The notes beneath the pieces are model-generated. The model was given only the letters and a program-made list of their open reading frames with translations, searched no databases and was not told the DNA's origin. A stretch of DNA of 64,000 nt from Myxococcales bacterium (GTDB lineage Bacteria; Myxococcota_A; Polyangia; Haliangiales; Haliangiaceae). The position numbers were made by a program, and so were the translations under genes. The DNA lies in assembly GCA_016706545.1 (NCBI GenBank), contig JADJJK010000016.1, positions 1 to 64,000 on the forward strand, in the 5' to 3' direction. Of the stretch, positions 35,099-43,670 are shown one piece after another. Every line of letters begins with the position of its first letter. The first letter of the stretch is position 1.

Positions 35099-37291
35099 GT
35101 GCTCCTTGAGCCTCCGTCCGCGCCGGTGACCTCCGAGGAAGAAGAGCTCGGTGGCACCGGCAAGCTCCCCGAGGGCGTGCTGCTCGGCCTGCGCCCGACC
35201 CCGCAGTGGCCGGCCGCCTCGCCCACCGACAGCAAGGCGCTGCTCGACGCCCGCCTGGAGCTGCTGGGCGCGCGGGTGTCCGCGGTCATCGCCGATGCCT
35301 GGGACACCGGACGAATCGTCCACAACAACCCCGCCAAGCCGCCGTTCGCCGCCGAGGTCGCCGGCATCCTGCGCCAGACCTCCGGGCTGGCGGCAGACCT
35401 GGTGACCGCGGCGCGCCAGCGCTGCGCGGAGCTCGAGCAGGCCATCGTCTCCATCGATCAGAAGCGGACCGGCCTCATCCCGCTGGAGCTGCTGAGCCGG
35501 CAGTTCGGGCTGACCCCGCTCGCTGGCGCGATCCTCATGGTGGTGGCGGCGCCACACCTGCGCGGCGAGTACGCGCGGCTCTACGGCATCCTGGGCAACG
35601 ATCCGCATCGCGCCCTGTGCGACGAGCAGCTCGTGGTGCAGATCCTCGGTCAGGCCAACGCCGAGGCGGTGGCGCGTGAGCTCGATCGAGATCGCCCGCT
35701 GCGCCGCTTTGGGCTGATCACGCTCTCGGAGTCGATGCCGCGCCCCTTCGGCGGGCTCACGGTGGAGCCGCTGGTGGTGCGCATCATCCGAGGGCTGCCG
35801 CTCGACGCCGACCCGGACCCCTATCTGAAGTCGCGGCCCGCCGAGCGTTCGCTCGACGACCTGTGGACCGCCTCGCCGTCGCTGCGCGCCGTGATCACGG
35901 CGCTGCTGACCGAGCGCCGAGATCCGGTGCGGCTGGTGGTGCGAGGCCGCGTGGGCAGCGGACGCCACAGCGTGCTGGCCGCCATGGCCGCGCGGGCCCG
36001 GCGGACCCTGGGCGTCATCGACCTGTCGGCCGCGCCGCGCGAGCCGCAGAAGGTCGTCGAGCTCCTGCGCACCGCGCTGCGCCGGGCCTCGGTGCGAGGA
36101 TGGATCCCCTGCATCGATGGCTTCGATCACGTGATCGGCGACGACGTCGACCTCCGCAACCAGCTCGCCGCGCTGGTACGCGATCACCCAGATCCGCTCG
36201 CCATCCGCTTGCTGCCGGGGGCGCAGGCGCCGATCGATCCGGGGTACTTCACGATCGACCTGCCGGTCCTCGACGAGCGCAGCCGCGAGAAGTTCTGGGC
36301 GCACGTGGTCAGCCGACACCACCTGCCGTTGCCCGAGGTCAGCGAGCTCGCCGCGCGATATCGCATCGGCCCCGGCGTGATCGAGCGCGTCTGCACCGAG
36401 CTCAACAAGGGAGAGGCCCCGACGGACGGCGCCTCCACCACGGCAGCCATCGACACCGCCGTCCGCCAGCACCTGGAGAACCGCATCGGCGCGGTGGCCA
36501 CCCGGGTGACCCGCCTGGCGACCTGGGCCGATGTCATCCTGCCCGACGACATCCTCGACAGCCTGGTGGAGATGACCGGCCGCGTCCGCCACCGCAAGAC
36601 CGTCTTCGAGAAGTGGGGCTACAGCCGCTCGATGAGCACCTCGCGCGGCATCACCGCGCTGTTCTCGGGCGGCCCCGGCACCGGCAAGACCATGGTCGCG
36701 GGCGTCCTGGCTCGCGATCTGGGCGTGGAGCTCTACCGGGTGGACGTCTCGCGCATCACCTCCAAGTGGATCGGGGAGACCGAGAAGAACCTCGGCAGCC
36801 TGTTCGACGCCGCCGAGGACGGCCAGGTGATGCTGCTCTTCGACGAGGCTGACTCGCTGTTCGCCAAGCGCACCGAGGTCCGCACCAGCGTCGACCGGTA
36901 CGCCAACATGGAGGTCAACTACCTGCTGCAGCGCCTCGATAGCTTCGAGGGCCTGGCGGTCTTGACCTCCAACTTCGGCACCGCCATCGATCCGGCGTTC
37001 AAGCGCCGCCTGTCGTTCCGCGTCACCTTCCCGTTCCCGGACGAAGAGATGCGAGAACAGCTCTGGCGCGCGCTGATCCCGCCGGGGGTGCCGCGCGCCG
37101 ACGCCATCGACTTCGCCGGGCTGGGGCAGCGCTACAAGCTCTCCGGAGGCTACATCCGCAACTCGAGCCTGCGCGCCGCGTTCCTGGCCGCAGAGGAAGG
37201 CGTGCCGCTGTCGCAGGAGCACATCGAGCGCGCCATCCGGGCGGAGTTCCGCGAGATCGGCAAGCTAGCCAGCACCGGCACGCTCGACTAG
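35099..37291 (+). CDS. AAA+ ATPase with winged-helix-like N-terminal region (type also found with contractile injection systems)
   Basis: 730 residues from GTG 35099; the frame stays open far upstream, so the true start is uncertain. Residues 60-190 hold a helical region with GLIPLELLSRQFGLTPLAGAILMVVAAPHLR, typical of this ATPase type. A degenerate P-loop (RGRVGSGRHS) near residue 285 suggests an inactive first AAA module. The C-terminal AAA+ module is intact: FSGGPGTGKTMV (Walker A, near 525), LLFDEADSLF (Walker B), TSNFGTAIDPAFKRRL (sensor 1, arginine finger) and GGYIRNSSLRAAF (sensor 2). Close relatives are often encoded with extracellular contractile injection systems, but also alone; no sheath, tube or baseplate gene is present here. 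It likely remodels protein complexes. Confidence 0.85.
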   Translation: MLLEPPSAPVTSEEEELGGTGKLPEGVLLGLRPTPQWPAASPTDSKALLDARLELLGARVSAVIADAWDTGRIVHNNPAKPPFAAEVAGILRQTSGLAADLVTAARQRCAELEQAIVSIDQKRTGLIPLELLSRQFGLTPLAGAILMVVAAPHLRGEYARLYGILGNDPHRALCDEQLVVQILGQANAEAVARELDRDRPLRRFGLITLSESMPRPFGGLTVEPLVVRIIRGLPLDADPDPYLKSRPAERSLDDLWTASPSLRAVITALLTERRDPVRLVVRGRVGSGRHSVLAAMAARARRTLGVIDLSAAPREPQKVVELLRTALRRASVRGWIPCIDGFDHVIGDDVDLRNQLAALVRDHPDPLAIRLLPGAQAPIDPGYFTIDLPVLDERSREKFWAHVVSRHHLPLPEVSELAARYRIGPGVIERVCTELNKGEAPTDGASTTAAIDTAVRQHLENRIGAVATRVTRLATWADVILPDDILDSLVEMTGRVRHRKTVFEKWGYSRSMSTSRGITALFSGGPGTGKTMVAGVLARDLGVELYRVDVSRITSKWIGETEKNLGSLFDAAEDGQVMLLFDEADSLFAKRTEVRTSVDRYANMEVNYLLQRLDSFEGLAVLTSNFGTAIDPAFKRRLSFRVTFPFPDEEMREQLWRALIPPGVPRADAIDFAGLGQRYKLSGGYIRNSSLRAAFLAAEEGVPLSQEHIERAIRAEFREIGKLASTGTLD

Positions 37292-37347
37292 GAGGCTGCG
37301 TTTCGTAGCTGCAGGGGCCGACGCGCAGCAGGGGCCCGCGACCGGGG

Positions 37348-37395
37348 CTCACCGAGCGCTCACCGAGCGCTCACAGAGCGCACGCCGGGTGCTCA
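37348..37395. repeat. CACCGAGCGCT tandem repeat between convergent genes
   Basis: Three to four 10-11-base units (CTCACCGAGCG, CTCACCGAGCG, CTCACAGAGCG, then a degenerate copy) between the ends of the AAA+ gene and the STAS/zinc-ribbon gene. It shares the GAGCGC core with other gap repeats in the window. Confidence 0.7.
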
Positions 37396-37412
37396 GGCGA
37401 GCGCGTCGCGCC

Positions 37413-39644
37413 TCACTGCGTCGGGTCGTCGCGGCCGGTGTCACCGCCCGCGCGGTCCCAGATGTTCACGTTGGTGGTGCTGGGCGGGTTGCCGCCGCCC
37501 TGCCCTTGCGGCCGCGCGACCGCGGGAGCTGCCTTCTTGGCGATCTGATCCTTGAAGGAGCGCGCCGCGCCATCGCCCGCTTGCACCGTGAGCTCCAAGG
37601 TCCCGCCCGAAGCCTGCAGCCGGGAGATCTCCTCCGGAAGCAGGCGCGCCAAGGACTCGGTGCCGGTGACCTTGCGTCCGCCGACCTCGAGCACCAGGAA
37701 CTGCTCCGCCACCCCGAGCTCCTTGAGCCGACCGGCGCCCAGGCTGATGACGATGGCGCCGTGCGTGACCTCGGGATACCGCCAGCCGACCAGCGGAAAC
37801 AGGTTCACCACCGTCGCCCCGGCCACGTCCGCGGAGCCGCCGTAGCTCTCGAGCAGTCGCTCCACCGCCGCGGCAGGGACGACGAAGCGCGAGAACGCCT
37901 GCACCTCTTTGCCGTCCTGGTTGGTGTGCTCCTCCCAGTACCGCGCGCTGGGCGTGGGCGACACCGCCCCGCCCGCGCTGGCCAGGAGCAAGCTCGCCAC
38001 CGCTCGGCGCGCCTGCCGCACCTCGCGCCGCGCCTGGCTGCTCTCCGGGTTGGCCTCCAGCGCCGCCAGCTTGGCGGTGCGCGTGGCCTGCCAGACCGCG
38101 GCGGCGTTGCGCCAGGCATCGGCGGTCATGCGCTCCGCCAAGGCCTGCGCCACCGCGTCGAGCGCCACGTCCCGAGCCTCCTCGATCGCGTCGTCTTGCA
38201 CGGGCGAAGGCGCCGAGGCCCCGACGCACACCAGCCCGTCCGCGGTCTTGCCGCACGAGCCGAGCGCCGAGGTGGTCCCGGCTGGAACCCAGGCCGGTCG
38301 GGTCGGCTCGCTGGCGGCGGTGACCTTGCCAAGCGCGGCCTTGCTGTTGCCGGTGAACAGGCGATATGCCACCGCGCCGCCGCCCACCAGCAAGAGCGCC
38401 ACCAGCGCAGACACCACGCCGGTGGCGAGGCCGCCGCCGCGCACCACGGGGGGCGGCATCGCGGCGGTGGCGGCCAGCGCCGCTGCCGCCGCCATCGGCT
38501 TTTTCTTCTCGATCTTGCGCCCGACCAGCTCGGCGATGATCTTGCCAAGCTCAGCGCTCACCGTGGGCCGCGGCAGCGAGCCCATCGCGGCCAGCACCGC
38601 CTCGCTCGCGGCGGGCTCCATCTGCGCCTTGCAGTGCGCGCACCGCAGCTCTGGGACCTTGCCGACCTTGATGACGTCGAAGCTCTGGCCAACGTCGATG
38701 AGCTGGCTGCGGCTGGTGCCACAGCCGCCGCAGCGGTATGGCAGCGAGATCGTCAACACCTGCCCCTTGGCGCCCAGGTCGTCGCGGCGGGTGAGCTTCT
38801 CCACGAAGCTTGGCCCAGCGCCGACGATGGTGAGCTGCTCGACCAGCGGCGTCACCATCTGCACCAGGCCGCGCCACTCCGCCGCGCCCGCGGGCTCGAT
38901 CCGTCCGACGCCGGTCACGTCCAGCACCACCGGACCCTCGAGGCCATCCGCCAGCTTCTCGCGTGGGAACGACGCATCCAGGTCGCCGGCCAGCCGCACG
39001 TACGTGAGGCGGCCCTCGATGAGCTTGTCCACCCGCAGCTTGCGCGCGACATCGCTGACCGCGTAGTTGAGGCGCGCGGCCAAGAACGCCTCCACGTCAG
39101 GCGCGAGCTCGACCTTGTCCTGCGACAGCAGGTACGAGAAGAACGAGGTGGGATCCTCGTCGAAGTACATCGCGTCCTTGCAGGTGGGACACGGGCGACT
39201 GCCGAGCTTCATCGCCTTGATGGCTTCATGATCGCGGTCGGTGGTGAGCAGCGCGCGATGCTCGGCGTCGCAGTAGTCACAGCGATACGGCGCGTAGAAG
39301 CTGTACACCCGCCCGCTGCCGGCGAAGTTGGCCACCATGTTGAGCTGATCGACGATCTTTGGACCGCACTCGACGAGCACCACGTTGCCGGCCTGCTTGG
39401 ACGCCGCGGTGATGAAGTCCACCCACTCGCGGATCCCGAAGGACGAGATCTTCTTCACGCCCCCCACGTCCAAGAGCAGGGTCTCGCACTTGATCGTCGC
39501 CGCGAGGTGCTTGCCCTCGAAGCTCTCGTCGATGGTGCCCATGAATCGCAGGCACGCAATCCCACCATCGGCGAACTTCTCCACCGTCAACTTGGCCGCA
39601 TCAGGGCCGGCGTCCTGAGACATCGCGAGAGCCGTGGACTGCAT
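37413..39644 (-). CDS. Membrane protein with two STAS-like/zinc-ribbon units and a periplasmic sensor-like region
   Basis: 743 residues. Two similar units are arranged in tandem. Each has a STAS-like fold (LLLDVGGVKKISSFGIREW near residue 55; VVLDVTGVGRIEPAGAAEW near 240), followed by a two-CxxC zinc ribbon (YRCDYCD…CPTCKD and YRCGGCG…CAHCKA). In STAS anti-anti-sigma factors, the phosphorylated Ser sits where the first unit has ISSFG; the second has EPAG and should not be phosphorylated. One transmembrane segment (GVVSALVALLLVGGGAVAY, near 415) separates this from a LPP20-like and PDZ-like region. AAGGTAGG precedes the ATG. Twelve bases separate it from the receiver-HATPase gene, suggesting a partner-switch signalling pair. 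Confidence 0.72.
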   Translation of the reverse strand: MQSTALAMSQDAGPDAAKLTVEKFADGGIACLRFMGTIDESFEGKHLAATIKCETLLLDVGGVKKISSFGIREWVDFITAASKQAGNVVLVECGPKIVDQLNMVANFAGSGRVYSFYAPYRCDYCDAEHRALLTTDRDHEAIKAMKLGSRPCPTCKDAMYFDEDPTSFFSYLLSQDKVELAPDVEAFLAARLNYAVSDVARKLRVDKLIEGRLTYVRLAGDLDASFPREKLADGLEGPVVLDVTGVGRIEPAGAAEWRGLVQMVTPLVEQLTIVGAGPSFVEKLTRRDDLGAKGQVLTISLPYRCGGCGTSRSQLIDVGQSFDVIKVGKVPELRCAHCKAQMEPAASEAVLAAMGSLPRPTVSAELGKIIAELVGRKIEKKKPMAAAAALAATAAMPPPVVRGGGLATGVVSALVALLLVGGGAVAYRLFTGNSKAALGKVTAASEPTRPAWVPAGTTSALGSCGKTADGLVCVGASAPSPVQDDAIEEARDVALDAVAQALAERMTADAWRNAAAVWQATRTAKLAALEANPESSQARREVRQARRAVASLLLASAGGAVSPTPSARYWEEHTNQDGKEVQAFSRFVVPAAAVERLLESYGGSADVAGATVVNLFPLVGWRYPEVTHGAIVISLGAGRLKELGVAEQFLVLEVGGRKVTGTESLARLLPEEISRLQASGGTLELTVQAGDGAARSFKDQIAKKAAPAVARPQGQGGGNPPSTTNVNIWDRAGGDTGRDDPTQ

Positions 39645-39655
39645 CGGAACCTACC

Positions 39656-40580
39656 TTACGACTCGAAGTAGTGAATCGACCTTGCTTGAGTACGAAATTC
39701 GCGGAGGTTCAAGTCAAGCTCGAAGATCGCAGTGACCTCGGTTCTTGCGCCGCGCCGAACATCGAACAGCAGCATCGCCGCGGAATTGTGACACACCATC
39801 ATGCCCAGGCCCGCGCCGCCGTGACTCTGGTCCATTTCACCGCCAGCGAGCCCCCGCGCCAAGCCATCAACGACATGGTGGCGCTGCAACCGACCAAATC
39901 GATCCGCAACTTGGAGCACCAAGCGTCCGCCATCCGTACCCAACCATACGGTTGGTCGCTCATGTTCCTCGAGGTGCAGATCTGCTTTGCGATTGGCGGC
40001 GTACTTGGGGCGGCCCTGCGCGTCCACCGGCGCGTCGTACATGGCGTTCATCACCAGCTCATGAGTCAGCTCGCCAAACATCTCCGCGACGCGCCGCGGC
40101 ACCTGCAGCGCGCCGACCTTGTCCTGCACCGCCGCCACCACCTGGTCCCGCTCCACCGTGCTGGCCACCGTGGCCGACAGCGCGGTGTGCCCCCAGTCGA
40201 GGAAGGCCTCTCGCGGCATCACCACGGGCTCCTTGGACAGGAGCCGCCTGGCCACCAGCAAGAGCTCCCAGGTGCGGGGCGCGGTCTCGAAGTCACGCCG
40301 TCCCATGAGGTGAGAGATCGCGGGGCTCTCGGTGAGAAACCGCATGGACCGGCGGGCCGGCTCGGCGGTCCACAGCAGGCCGCGGAGCCGAGGGTGGGTG
40401 CGGACCGCGTCCAGCACCGAGTCTCCGTCGAAGGAGTCCGCGCACAGGAGCTGGCGCGCAGGCAGCTGCGGCGAGCTGCCCAGGTTCCTCCACCACGGCG
40501 ACCTCCACACCCAGGACCAGGAACTGGCGAGCGACCCGACGGGCCACCTGACGATTGCGTTCAAAGACGACGACCTGCAT
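39656..40580 (-). CDS. Receiver-like plus HATPase (RsbW-type) protein, one frameshift
   Basis: About 308 residues once joined. It starts at the ATG at 40580 with a receiver-like strand and helix (MQVVVFERNRQVARRVARQFLVLGVEVAVVEE). The frame changes near 40470, beside a GCCC run, and resumes as PARQLLCADSFDGDSVLDAV…LRGLLWTAE, completing a CheY-like half-domain with Asp in CADSF. The C-terminal part is a GHKL ATPase: ELTHELVMNAMYDA (N box, near residue 165), VLQVADRFGRL (degenerate G1) and GGAGLGMMV (G2). No histidine phospho-acceptor domain is present, as in anti-sigma factor kinases of the SpoIIAB/RsbW type. The downstream STAS protein is its likely substrate. The start is only 40 bases from the divergent TPR gene. 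Confidence 0.7.
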
Positions 40581-40620
40581 CGCGCTGCCGAACACTACCA
40601 CCCGTGTTACGCTCGCGGTG

Positions 40621-41775
40621 ATGTTGGTGCGTCTTCTGGGTCGCTTCACGCTTGTTGTCGCCATCGCGAGCCTCGCCCCAAATGTGAGTCTCGCACAGAC
40701 CTCCTCCGAAGGGACGCAAGCCGCAGATACCGAGGTCGCCCCGGACCTGGTGGACACCGTGAAGACCACCACGCCACGAGGCAAGCTGTCTCAGTTTCTG
40801 CTGCCGGTGGCCGAGAAGCATCGCCGCGCGCGTGACTTCGCGCGCGCCATCCCGCTGTACCAGGCCTTGGCGGTGGCCCGCGGCGCCAGCAGCCCGGAGG
40901 CTGAGACCCTGGCCAAGCTGTGGACGCTGGCCGGGCAAAGCGGCGAGGCAGCGGCGGTGTGGAAGAGCGTGGCGGCGGCGACCAGCGACAGCAAGACGCG
41001 AGAGCGGGCGCTCGCGGAGGTCGCGCGGCTCGGCAAGCACCAGGACCCGTTCGCTGACAAGCTCAAGCTCCAGCCCGCGACGATGGAGGCCAAGAAGAGC
41101 TTCGCGTTCGGGCGGTCGGCGTTCGCGGCCAAGCGATACGGCGACGCGCTGGTCTATTTTCACATGGGCCATGCGATGGCCCCCGATCTGCCCGGGTTCC
41201 TGCGCGAGCTTGGCGCCACGTACGACCGGCTCGGCGCCGCCGAGCGCAAGCGCGACTTCTACCAGCGCTATCTGCTGCAGCGCCCCTTCGGCGCCAACGC
41301 CGATCTGGTGCGCAAAGACCTCCGCAAGAGCAACGCGGAGCTGGGCACGCTGTCGGTGACGTCGAGCATGCCGTGCACGGAGCTCTGGATCAACCGCCAG
41401 CGCGTGACCGGCGCCCTCCCGCAAGGTGGCGTCACGGTGGCGCCCGGGGTCTACAAAGGGCTGTGCTTCGTACCCAAGGTGGAGATGGCGCTCATCGAGT
41501 ACGCCACCGTGGCGGCGGGCGCGAGCGCGGAGCTGTCGTTCCGCTTTGCCGTGCTGGTGAACAGCCTGGAGAAGCCGCTCGGGCGCATCGCCATCGAGAA
41601 CCCCAAGGCGCCTGGCGTGATGATGGATCTGGGGGTGTCTTCCCCGGAGGTCGGCGTCGCCTTGCCCGACGACGACCGCAAGCTTCGGATGCTCCTGACT
41701 GACGACGCTGGCAACCGCAAGGAAGAGCGCTATATCCGGCTCACCCCAGGACAGCGCCAGGTCATTCAGTGGTAG
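40621..41775 (+). CDS. Secreted TPR/PEGA-like protein
   Basis: 384 residues. The signal peptide (MLVRLLGRFTLVVAIASLAPNVSLAQ) marks the ATG at 40621. Residues 50-230 are helical TPR-like repeats (FARAIPLYQALAV, AYxRF-type units, GDALVYFHMGHAMAPDLPGFLRELGATY). After that come beta-rich modules: TLSVTSSMPCTELWINRQRVTGALPQGGVTVAPGVYKGLCF is PEGA-like with a Cys pair. The last 100 residues are beta-rich, unassigned. The kinase gene follows after only 12 bases, so the pair is co-transcribed and the protein may be a periplasmic partner in that kinase pathway. Confidence 0.75.
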   Translation: MLVRLLGRFTLVVAIASLAPNVSLAQTSSEGTQAADTEVAPDLVDTVKTTTPRGKLSQFLLPVAEKHRRARDFARAIPLYQALAVARGASSPEAETLAKLWTLAGQSGEAAAVWKSVAAATSDSKTRERALAEVARLGKHQDPFADKLKLQPATMEAKKSFAFGRSAFAAKRYGDALVYFHMGHAMAPDLPGFLRELGATYDRLGAAERKRDFYQRYLLQRPFGANADLVRKDLRKSNAELGTLSVTSSMPCTELWINRQRVTGALPQGGVTVAPGVYKGLCFVPKVEMALIEYATVAAGASAELSFRFAVLVNSLEKPLGRIAIENPKAPGVMMDLGVSSPEVGVALPDDDRKLRMLLTDDAGNRKEERYIRLTPGQRQVIQW

Positions 41776-41787
41776 GCTGAGCCGCCA

Positions 41788-42999
41788 ATGGCCACTGAGC
41801 GCCCGTCGCAGATTGGCAGACTGGCACCCGGGGAGCCCGGAGACCCGGCGCCGTTTGGCCAGTATCAGCTCCTGGGGCTCATCGCGCGCGGCGGCATGGC
41901 CGAGGTCTATCGCGGCCGGTACGGCGCGGAGCGCCCGCCCAAGCGCCTGCTCGCCATCAAGGTCATGCGCCAGCAGCTCGCTCGCGAGCCGCGATTCATC
42001 GACATGTTCCACCGGGAGGGCAAGCTGGCCGCGATGCTGCGCAACGGCTGCATCGTCGACACCAGGGACGTTGGCGAGATCGAAGGGCGCCACTACATCG
42101 CGATGGAGTACATCGGCGGACGGGACCTGACGCAGGTCCTGCGGCGATGCCAGGAGACCAACCAGCGCATCCCCGCCCCGCACGCCGCCTTCATCGCCGC
42201 GCGCATCGCGGAGGGCCTGCACTTCGCGCACACGCTGCACGATCCGGACGGGCGTCCGCTCAACATCGTCAATCGCGATGTCTCGCCCTCGAACGTGCGC
42301 CTGAGCTACGACGGAGACGTCAAGCTCCTGGACTTCGGCATCGCCCAGGCGCTGATGAGCTTCACCAGCGAGATTGGCATCCTCAAAGGCAAGTTCAGCT
42401 ACATGTCACCGGAGCAAATCCGCGGCATGCCGCTGGATGCTCGCACGGACATCTTCTCCACCGGCATCATCCTCCATGAGATGTTGACCACCCAGCGGCT
42501 GTTCCGCGGCGACACCGAGTTTGCGCTCATGGAGAAGGTGCGCAAGGCGGAGGTGCCGGCGCCCTCGGAGTTCAACCGCCGGGTGATCGCCAAGCTGGAC
42601 GCGATCACGCTGCGCGCGCTGGCCCGCGACGTCTCCGATCGGTATCAGACCGCCGCCGAGCTCGCCGCCGATCTGGACGCCTTCAACGCAGCCTATGGCT
42701 TCCAGCCCAGGGAGCTGCGGCAGTTCGTGCGCCAGCTCTTTCGCGCCGAGTACGCCAAGGAGCTGGAGGACACCCAGCTCGCGCTGGAGCAGACCGCGGC
42801 GCCGCCGAGCATCACCGCGACCGGGCGCCTGCAGATGCGCCGCCCCGCGGGCCCGGCCGAGGCGGACAAGACGCCGACCGTGACCGAGACCTCCACCGAT
42901 GCCGGCGACGCCACCCCCGCCGCGAAGGCCCCCGCCAGTCGCAGCTTCTGGACCTCGCTGTTTCGGCGCAAGAAGAAGGACAGCGAGCCGGCGGGCTAA
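41788..42999 (+). CDS. Soluble Ser/Thr protein kinase with NRD in place of HRD
   Basis: 403 residues, no transmembrane segment. The kinase domain covers residues 25-300: YQLLGLIARGGMAEVYRGR (P-loop), LAIKVM (Lys), DFGIAQA (DFG), GKFSYMSPEQIRG (activation segment). The catalytic loop is NIVNRDVSPSNVRL, so the usual His of HRD is Asn while the catalytic Asp and Asn remain; activity is likely retained. The C-terminal 100 residues are a helical then Pro/Thr-rich tail ending in Lys/Arg-rich FRRKKKDSEPAG. It follows the TPR/PEGA gene with a 12-base gap. Confidence 0.92.
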   Translation: MATERPSQIGRLAPGEPGDPAPFGQYQLLGLIARGGMAEVYRGRYGAERPPKRLLAIKVMRQQLAREPRFIDMFHREGKLAAMLRNGCIVDTRDVGEIEGRHYIAMEYIGGRDLTQVLRRCQETNQRIPAPHAAFIAARIAEGLHFAHTLHDPDGRPLNIVNRDVSPSNVRLSYDGDVKLLDFGIAQALMSFTSEIGILKGKFSYMSPEQIRGMPLDARTDIFSTGIILHEMLTTQRLFRGDTEFALMEKVRKAEVPAPSEFNRRVIAKLDAITLRALARDVSDRYQTAAELAADLDAFNAAYGFQPRELRQFVRQLFRAEYAKELEDTQLALEQTAAPPSITATGRLQMRRPAGPAEADKTPTVTETSTDAGDATPAAKAPASRSFWTSLFRRKKKDSEPAG

Positions 43000-43014
43000 A
43001 GAGACGGCCGGAAG

Positions 43015-43049
43015 GCGCGACCAGTAGACGGCGACCAGTAGACGCGCCG
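43015..43049. repeat. Direct repeat ACCAGTAGAC flanked by GGCGCG/CGCGCC
   Basis: Two exact ACCAGTAGAC units spaced by GGCG, with GGCGCG at the left and CGCGCC at the right, in the 100-base gap after the kinase gene. The end bases could pair to form a hairpin, but no T run follows. Confidence 0.6.
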
Positions 43050-43100
43050 CGACGGTCGCAGCCGATGGTGAACTGACGCAGTAGTGCTAGGGTAGCCGGC

Positions 43101-43670
43101 GTGACGGCATCCTCAGACCCCAAGCCCCAGCCCACCGATGAAGAGACCACTCTGTCGTCGTGGGCCATCGTCCTGGCCATCGCGGTGATCGCGCTCAACG
43201 GCCTCTTTCAGGTGGCCAGCCCGCCTGAGTACCGTGAGCAGGCGCGGATCTCGTTTCTGATCTTCACCGTGCTGGTCGGCGGCGCCCTCTTCGCCGCGGC
43301 GGCGCGCCCGCGGCTCGTGGGCCACGCGCTGGCGGGCGGCATGGGCCTGGCCGCGCTCGGCGCCGGGCTCGCCAACCTGGCCAGCACCCTGCCGTTCTTG
43401 CTGGCCCTGGTGCTGGTCGTCATCGGCCTCGCCATGCTGTGGATGGCGTACCGCTCGCTGACCACGAACTCGCGGCTGTCGTGGGCCTTTTTGGCCGCGC
43501 TGCTCGGCGTGCTGGCAGTCTGCACGTTGTTTGGCGCCCCCAAGATCCGCAACCTGCTCCACGTCTCCATGTGGACGGCGCTGCTCTTGCCCGGCCTGTC
43601 GACGGTGGCCACCATCGCGCTGAGCATGATCAGCGAGGACTACCGCGTCCGCGTCACGCCACGCCGATGA
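43101..43670 (+). CDS. Small polytopic membrane protein, unknown function
   Basis: 189 residues with about five hydrophobic segments (WAIVLAIAVIALNGLF, ISFLIFTVLVGGALFAAAA, LAGGMGLAALGAGLANL, FLLALVLVVIGLAMLWM, LLPGLSTVATIALSM). No known family was recognised. The GTG at 43101 is the only start giving a complete first segment. The last 17 bases overlap the end of the convergent queE gene. It may be a transporter subunit or a scaffold. Confidence 0.7.
   Translation: MTASSDPKPQPTDEETTLSSWAIVLAIAVIALNGLFQVASPPEYREQARISFLIFTVLVGGALFAAAARPRLVGHALAGGMGLAALGAGLANLASTLPFLLALVLVVIGLAMLWMAYRSLTTNSRLSWAFLAALLGVLAVCTLFGAPKIRNLLHVSMWTALLLPGLSTVATIALSMISEDYRVRVTPRR

Noticed and set aside
35099..37291. A contractile injection system locus
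   Set aside because: Only the ATPase type matches; no sheath, tube, spike or baseplate gene lies in the window.
37389..39671. A 760-codon open frame on the plus strand opposite the STAS/zinc-ribbon gene
   Set aside because: It is antisense; the minus strand has zinc ribbons, a membrane segment and a ribosome site.
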